Source: Candidatus Polarisedimenticola svalbardensis
GTDB lineage: Bacteria; Acidobacteriota; Polarisedimenticolia; Polarisedimenticolales; Polarisedimenticolaceae
Assembly: GCA_014764515.1 (NCBI GenBank)
Contig: JACXWD010000031.1
Span: 1 to 35,990 of the forward strand
Length of the DNA: 35,990 bases
Direction: 5' to 3'
Below the pieces are notes generated by a model. That model had not been told where the DNA came from, did no database searches, and saw only the letters and a list, made by a program, of their open reading frames with translations. The number at the start of each line of letters is the position of its first letter. The stretch's first letter is position 1. The position numbers and the translations under genes were made by a program. Of this stretch, positions 32,969 to 35,990 are shown in pieces.

Positions 32969-34174
32969 CTAGCCGATCTTGCTGATCAGGGTGAACATCG
33001 GCATGTACATGGAGATCACGATGCCGCCGATGACGATACCCAGGAACAGGATCATGATCGGTTCCAGAAGGGCCAGAAGGTTGGCCGTAGCCTCATCCAC
33101 CTCATCCTCGTAAAAGTCGGCGATCTTGTTGAGCATGGTCTCGAGTGCGCCGGTCTGCTCACCTACAGCGACCATCTGAACGACCATTCCCGGGAACACG
33201 GCGCTGTTCTTCAGCGGCTCGGAGATGGTCTTGCCTTCCTCCACACTGTTGCGCGTGCTGACGATGGCATCTTCCACGATGGAGTTGCCGGCAGTCTTGG
33301 CGGTAATGTCCAGCGCATCCAGGATCGGAACACCGGAGGACACGAGGGTTCCCAGGGTGCGGCAGAACCGCGCTACGGCGATCTTTTTAAGGACATTGCC
33401 CAGAACCGGAATTTTCAGCAGCAGCCCGTCCAGCACCCGCTTGCCCTTATAGGTCTTGTGGTAGCGGTTGAGGAAGAAGATGATCAGTCCGATGGACAGG
33501 AAAACCAGCCACCAGAACGACCCTATGAATTTGGATGCCGCAATGGTGATCCGGGTCGGGAGAGGCAGTGTTGCGCCCAGGCCTTCGAACAACGTGGCAA
33601 AGGTCGGGATGACTTTCCAGAGGATGACCCAGACAACACCGACGGCGATCAGGATGACCGCAACCGGGTAGATCATCGCCGAGCGAACGGCGGCCCGCAA
33701 TTTGACGATTTTCTCGATGTACAGGGAGAGCCGCTGGAGGATCGTATCCAGGATACCTCCGGCCTCGCCGGCTGCCACCATGTTGGCGTACAGGGCATCG
33801 AACGCCTTGGGATGTTTGCGAAGGCCATCGGCAAGGCTGGAGCCCTGCTCCACATCCTGACGCACCTGGAACAGGATTTTCTGGAAGGTCCGGTTGTCCT
33901 GCTGGGCCCCGAGGATCTCCAGGCACTGCACCAGGGGCAGACCGGCATCGATCATCACCGAGAACTGCCTCGTGAATATCGCGATTTCCTTCTGGCTGAT
34001 CCCGCCGCCTCCCAGTTTCGGGAGGGCGAACTCCTTACCTTTCTCAGTAACCCCGGTTACGAGGATGCTCTGTTTTCGCAGGTTTGAGATGGCCGCTTCC
34101 TTGCTTTCGGCAACAAGAACGCCTTCCTGAACCTTTCCGCCTCGGGTGCGGCCTTTCCACGTGTAGTTGGGCAC
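32969..34174 (-). CDS. pilC: PilC, inner-membrane platform protein
   Basis: The 401-aa GspF/PilC-family protein has two repeats of the GspF domain (about 65-190 and 270-395). The first is marked by FTRQFSVMIDAGLPLVQCLEIL and the second by FCRTLGTLVSSGVPILDALDI, with the paired GEAGG/GEQTG signatures. Transmembrane helices lie at about 165-195, 215-235 and 370-395. It couples PilB/PilT motors to fibre assembly. The GTG start has GGAGG 8 nt upstream. Confidence 0.96.
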   Translation of the reverse strand: MPNYTWKGRTRGGKVQEGVLVAESKEAAISNLRKQSILVTGVTEKGKEFALPKLGGGGISQKEIAIFTRQFSVMIDAGLPLVQCLEILGAQQDNRTFQKILFQVRQDVEQGSSLADGLRKHPKAFDALYANMVAAGEAGGILDTILQRLSLYIEKIVKLRAAVRSAMIYPVAVILIAVGVVWVILWKVIPTFATLFEGLGATLPLPTRITIAASKFIGSFWWLVFLSIGLIIFFLNRYHKTYKGKRVLDGLLLKIPVLGNVLKKIAVARFCRTLGTLVSSGVPILDALDITAKTAGNSIVEDAIVSTRNSVEEGKTISEPLKNSAVFPGMVVQMVAVGEQTGALETMLNKIADFYEDEVDEATANLLALLEPIMILFLGIVIGGIVISMYMPMFTLISKIG

Positions 34175-34198
34175 GGTCGTATCCTCCTGCCTCCGCGA

Positions 34199-35317
34199 TC
34201 AGCGGGTTTTGCTCCGTACGGGCTGGGGGCCCGACTGGTGCAGCGCTCCGGCGCCGCGGTTGATCATCTCCTGCAACTCATCCGGGTTGGAGGAGGTGGA
34301 AAGCGCAAGTTCAAGGCTGATATCGCGCTTGAAATACAGGCTGGCCAGACTCTGATTGAAAGTCTGCATGCCGTACTTGGCCTGTCCGACCTGCATGGCC
34401 GAATAGATCTGGTGAACCTTGTCTTCCCGGATCAGGTTCCGGATCGCCGAGTTGGGGATCAGGATTTCCATGGCCAGGGCCCGGCCGTGGCCGTTCTGTT
34501 TCGGGAGCAGCGCCTGACACATGACCCCTTCCAGAACCAGTGAAAGCTGGGCCCGGATCTGGGATTGCTGGTGAGGGGGGAAGACGTCGATGATCCGGTT
34601 GATGGTCTGTGCCGCCGAGTTGGTGTGCAGCGTCCCGAAGGTCAAGTGGCCGGTTTCGGCGATTCGAAGGGCGGATTCGATGGTTTCGAGATCCCGCATC
34701 TCACCGATGAGGACAACGTCCGGGTCCTGCCGCAGGACCGACTTCAGGGCGTTGGCGAACGACTGGGTGTCCGCCATCAACTCGCGCTGGTTCATGAGGC
34801 AGTGTTTATGGGCGTGAAGGTACTCGATCGGATCTTCGATGGTGACGATATGCTCATGACGTTCGCTGTTGATCTTGTCGATCATGGCCGCCAGGGTCGT
34901 GGACTTACCCGAACCGGTCGGACCGGTCACCAGAACAAGGCCACGCGGCTTCTCGCACAACGAATTGACGATCTCCGGCAGACCGAGCTCCTTGGTGCCC
35001 TTGATCTCCCAGGGGATCGTGCGGAATGCGCCTGCCACGGCGCCACGCTGGAAGAACACGTTGGCCCGGAATCGTGCCAGTCCTTTGACCCCGAAGGAGA
35101 AATCCAGCTCCAGGCTGTCTTCGAACCGGTGTTTCTGATTGTCGGTCAGCACGCTGTAGACCAGATTCTTGGTCTCCGGCGCCGTCAAAGGCGGCACCTG
35201 CAGCGGCACCATCTTGCCGTCAATCCGTATCTGCGGCGGCGAGTTTGTGGTTATGTGGAGGTCTGTACCCCCCTGGTCGACCAAAGTTTTAAGAAGCTGG
35301 TGAATCGTAACGCCCAT
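34199..35317 (-). CDS. pilT: PilT, retraction ATPase
   Basis: The 372-aa hexameric ATPase depolymerises the pilus. PAS-like N-terminal domain, Walker A GPTGSGKST, Asp box EDPIEYLH, Walker B VVLIGEMRDLET and His box HLTFGTLHTNSA are present. The C-terminal AIRNLIRE motif is intact, which identifies PilT rather than PilU. The ATG at 35317 has GGAGG 6 nt upstream, so the longer frame to 35353 is rejected. It lies 13 bp after pilB and 24 bp before pilC. Confidence 0.96.
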   Translation of the reverse strand: MGVTIHQLLKTLVDQGGTDLHITTNSPPQIRIDGKMVPLQVPPLTAPETKNLVYSVLTDNQKHRFEDSLELDFSFGVKGLARFRANVFFQRGAVAGAFRTIPWEIKGTKELGLPEIVNSLCEKPRGLVLVTGPTGSGKSTTLAAMIDKINSERHEHIVTIEDPIEYLHAHKHCLMNQRELMADTQSFANALKSVLRQDPDVVLIGEMRDLETIESALRIAETGHLTFGTLHTNSAAQTINRIIDVFPPHQQSQIRAQLSLVLEGVMCQALLPKQNGHGRALAMEILIPNSAIRNLIREDKVHQIYSAMQVGQAKYGMQTFNQSLASLYFKRDISLELALSTSSNPDELQEMINRGAGALHQSGPQPVRSKTR

Positions 35318-35330
35318 TGGCCGCCTCCAC

Positions 35331-35990
35331 TTAAAGTACTGTTTCCCGGACAACCTCTTCCACGGAAGTCGCTCCGGCCCGGATCTTCTCCAGACCGGAC
35401 ATACGGAGGGTGATCATCCCCTCCTCAATCCCCTTGCGGCGCAACTCCATGGCGGACGCGCCGGACAGGACCAGTTCCCGGACATCCTCCGAGACCTCGA
35501 GGACCTCGAACAGTCCGACCCGGCCGCGATAGCCGGTGTTGTTGCAGTTGCCGCAGCCCCGGCCCTTGTACAGCTGGACGCCGGGTGCGGTTTCTTCCGA
35601 AAAGCCGATATCGGTCAGTGCCTGCACCGGCATCTGGATCTCTTCCTTGCATTCCTTGCAGATTCGGCGCACCAGCCTCTGGGCGCAGATCAGGTTTACC
35701 GATGTGGCTACCAGGAACGGCTCGATACCCATGTTCATCAAACGGTTGATGGTGGACGGGGCGTCGTTGGTATGGAGGGTCGACAGCACCAGGTGACCGG
35801 TCAGGGCCGCCTTGACCGCTATCTCAGCGGTCTCGAAGTCCCGGATCTCACCAACCAGAACGATATTCGGGTCCTGGCGAAGGAACGACCGAAGCGCCGC
35901 GGCGAAGTTCAGGCCGATGGCGTCCTTGGTCTGCACCTGGTTGATGCCGTGGAGGTTGAACTCCACCGGATCCTCGGCGGTCATGATGTT
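35331..35990 (-). CDS. pilB: PilB, assembly ATPase (3' part only)
   Basis: The window cuts the gene; about 219 C-terminal residues are present. They include the Asp box (TAEDPVEF), Walker [14 protein letters not shown], the His box [19 protein letters not shown], and the tetracysteine zinc site CKEC/CGNC with [12 protein letters not shown]. These are the hallmarks of PilB/GspE extension ATPases. Walker A and the N-terminal domains lie beyond the edge. It heads the pilB-pilT-pilC-pilS-pilR run. Confidence 0.94.
   Translation of the reverse strand, partial: NIMTAEDPVEFNLHGINQVQTKDAIGLNFAAALRSFLRQDPNIVLVGEIRDFETAEIAVKAALTGHLVLSTLHTNDAPSTINRLMNMGIEPFLVATSVNLICAQRLVRRICKECKEEIQMPVQALTDIGFSEETAPGVQLYKGRGCGNCNNTGYRGRVGLFEVLEVSEDVRELVLSGASAMELRRKGIEEGMITLRMSGLEKIRAGATSVEEVVRETVL

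Noticed and set aside
1-35990. CRISPR arrays, insertion sequences, prophage or attachment sites
   Set aside because: No regular spaced repeats, transposase, integrase or target-site duplications were seen; the tRNA genes are intact without adjoining integrase.

Overview
The window is about 36 kb of dense, roughly 60% G+C bacterial chromosome. Almost every gene lies on the minus strand; menG is the only plus-strand gene. No insertion sequence, prophage, CRISPR array or rRNA is visible, and no stretch longer than about 230 bp lacks a gene. Menaquinone-type MenG, a sigma-54/PilS-PilR pilus locus in the order pilB-pilT-pilC-pilS-pilR-pilin, GspG-like pilins, an IspDF fusion and an rplM-rpsI-rpsB-tsf-pyrH-frr run suggest a Gram-negative, diderm lineage such as Acidobacteriota or one of the former Deltaproteobacteria (Desulfobacterota, Myxococcota). 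This placement is inference from gene content and order; no species is claimed.

Region 1 (1-7800, reading leftward) is a housekeeping superoperon. A strong extended -10 promoter at 7768-7796 drives rplM, rpsI, rpsB, (intrinsic terminator/attenuator), tsf, pyrH, frr, ispDF, gltX and rlmB. A separate tRNA-Thr(UGU)-tRNA-Tyr(GUA) pair with its own likely promoter follows; this pair often precedes tuf. Several of these genes start with TTG. Region 2 (7830-9540) holds menG on the plus strand, converging on argF.

Region 3 (9600-19163) is a minor-pilin operon bracketed by a two-component system. A histidine kinase gene (17325-19163) lies upstream. Then comes a sigma-54 promoter (17187-17202) and fimT, pilV-like, pilW-like, pilX-like, a small exported coiled-coil protein and an NtrC-type regulator. 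The PilW-like protein carries fibronectin type III modules, and the PilX-like protein carries calcium-loop-like Asp-rich motifs.

Region 4 (19165-28532) holds prepilin peptidase, an exported TPR protein, an ABC-2 transporter pair and a glycan block. The glycan block contains a UGM-like FAD enzyme, a WecA/TagO-like phosphoglycosyltransferase and two tandem Wzy_C-family proteins with TPR-like tails. Region 5 (28529-35990) holds two paralogous pilins separated by a terminator, then pilR, pilS, pilC, pilT and the 3' part of pilB. The main pilin has a near-consensus sigma-54 promoter, with two inverted TGACA/TGTCA operator pairs about 120-155 bp upstream.

Taken together, regions 3-5 look like one type IV pilus programme. 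PilB/PilT/PilC and PilD build and retract the fibre, and PilS/PilR with sigma-54 switch on the main pilin. A second kinase/regulator pair probably controls the tip and minor pilins. The embedded Wzy_C/WecA/UGM-like genes suggest a dedicated glycan, possibly attached to the pilin. The most distinctive elements are the Wzy_C tandem next to the pilins, the FN3-bearing PilW, the self-contained sigma-54 minor-pilin circuit and a 22-bp inverted repeat inside one Wzy_C gene.
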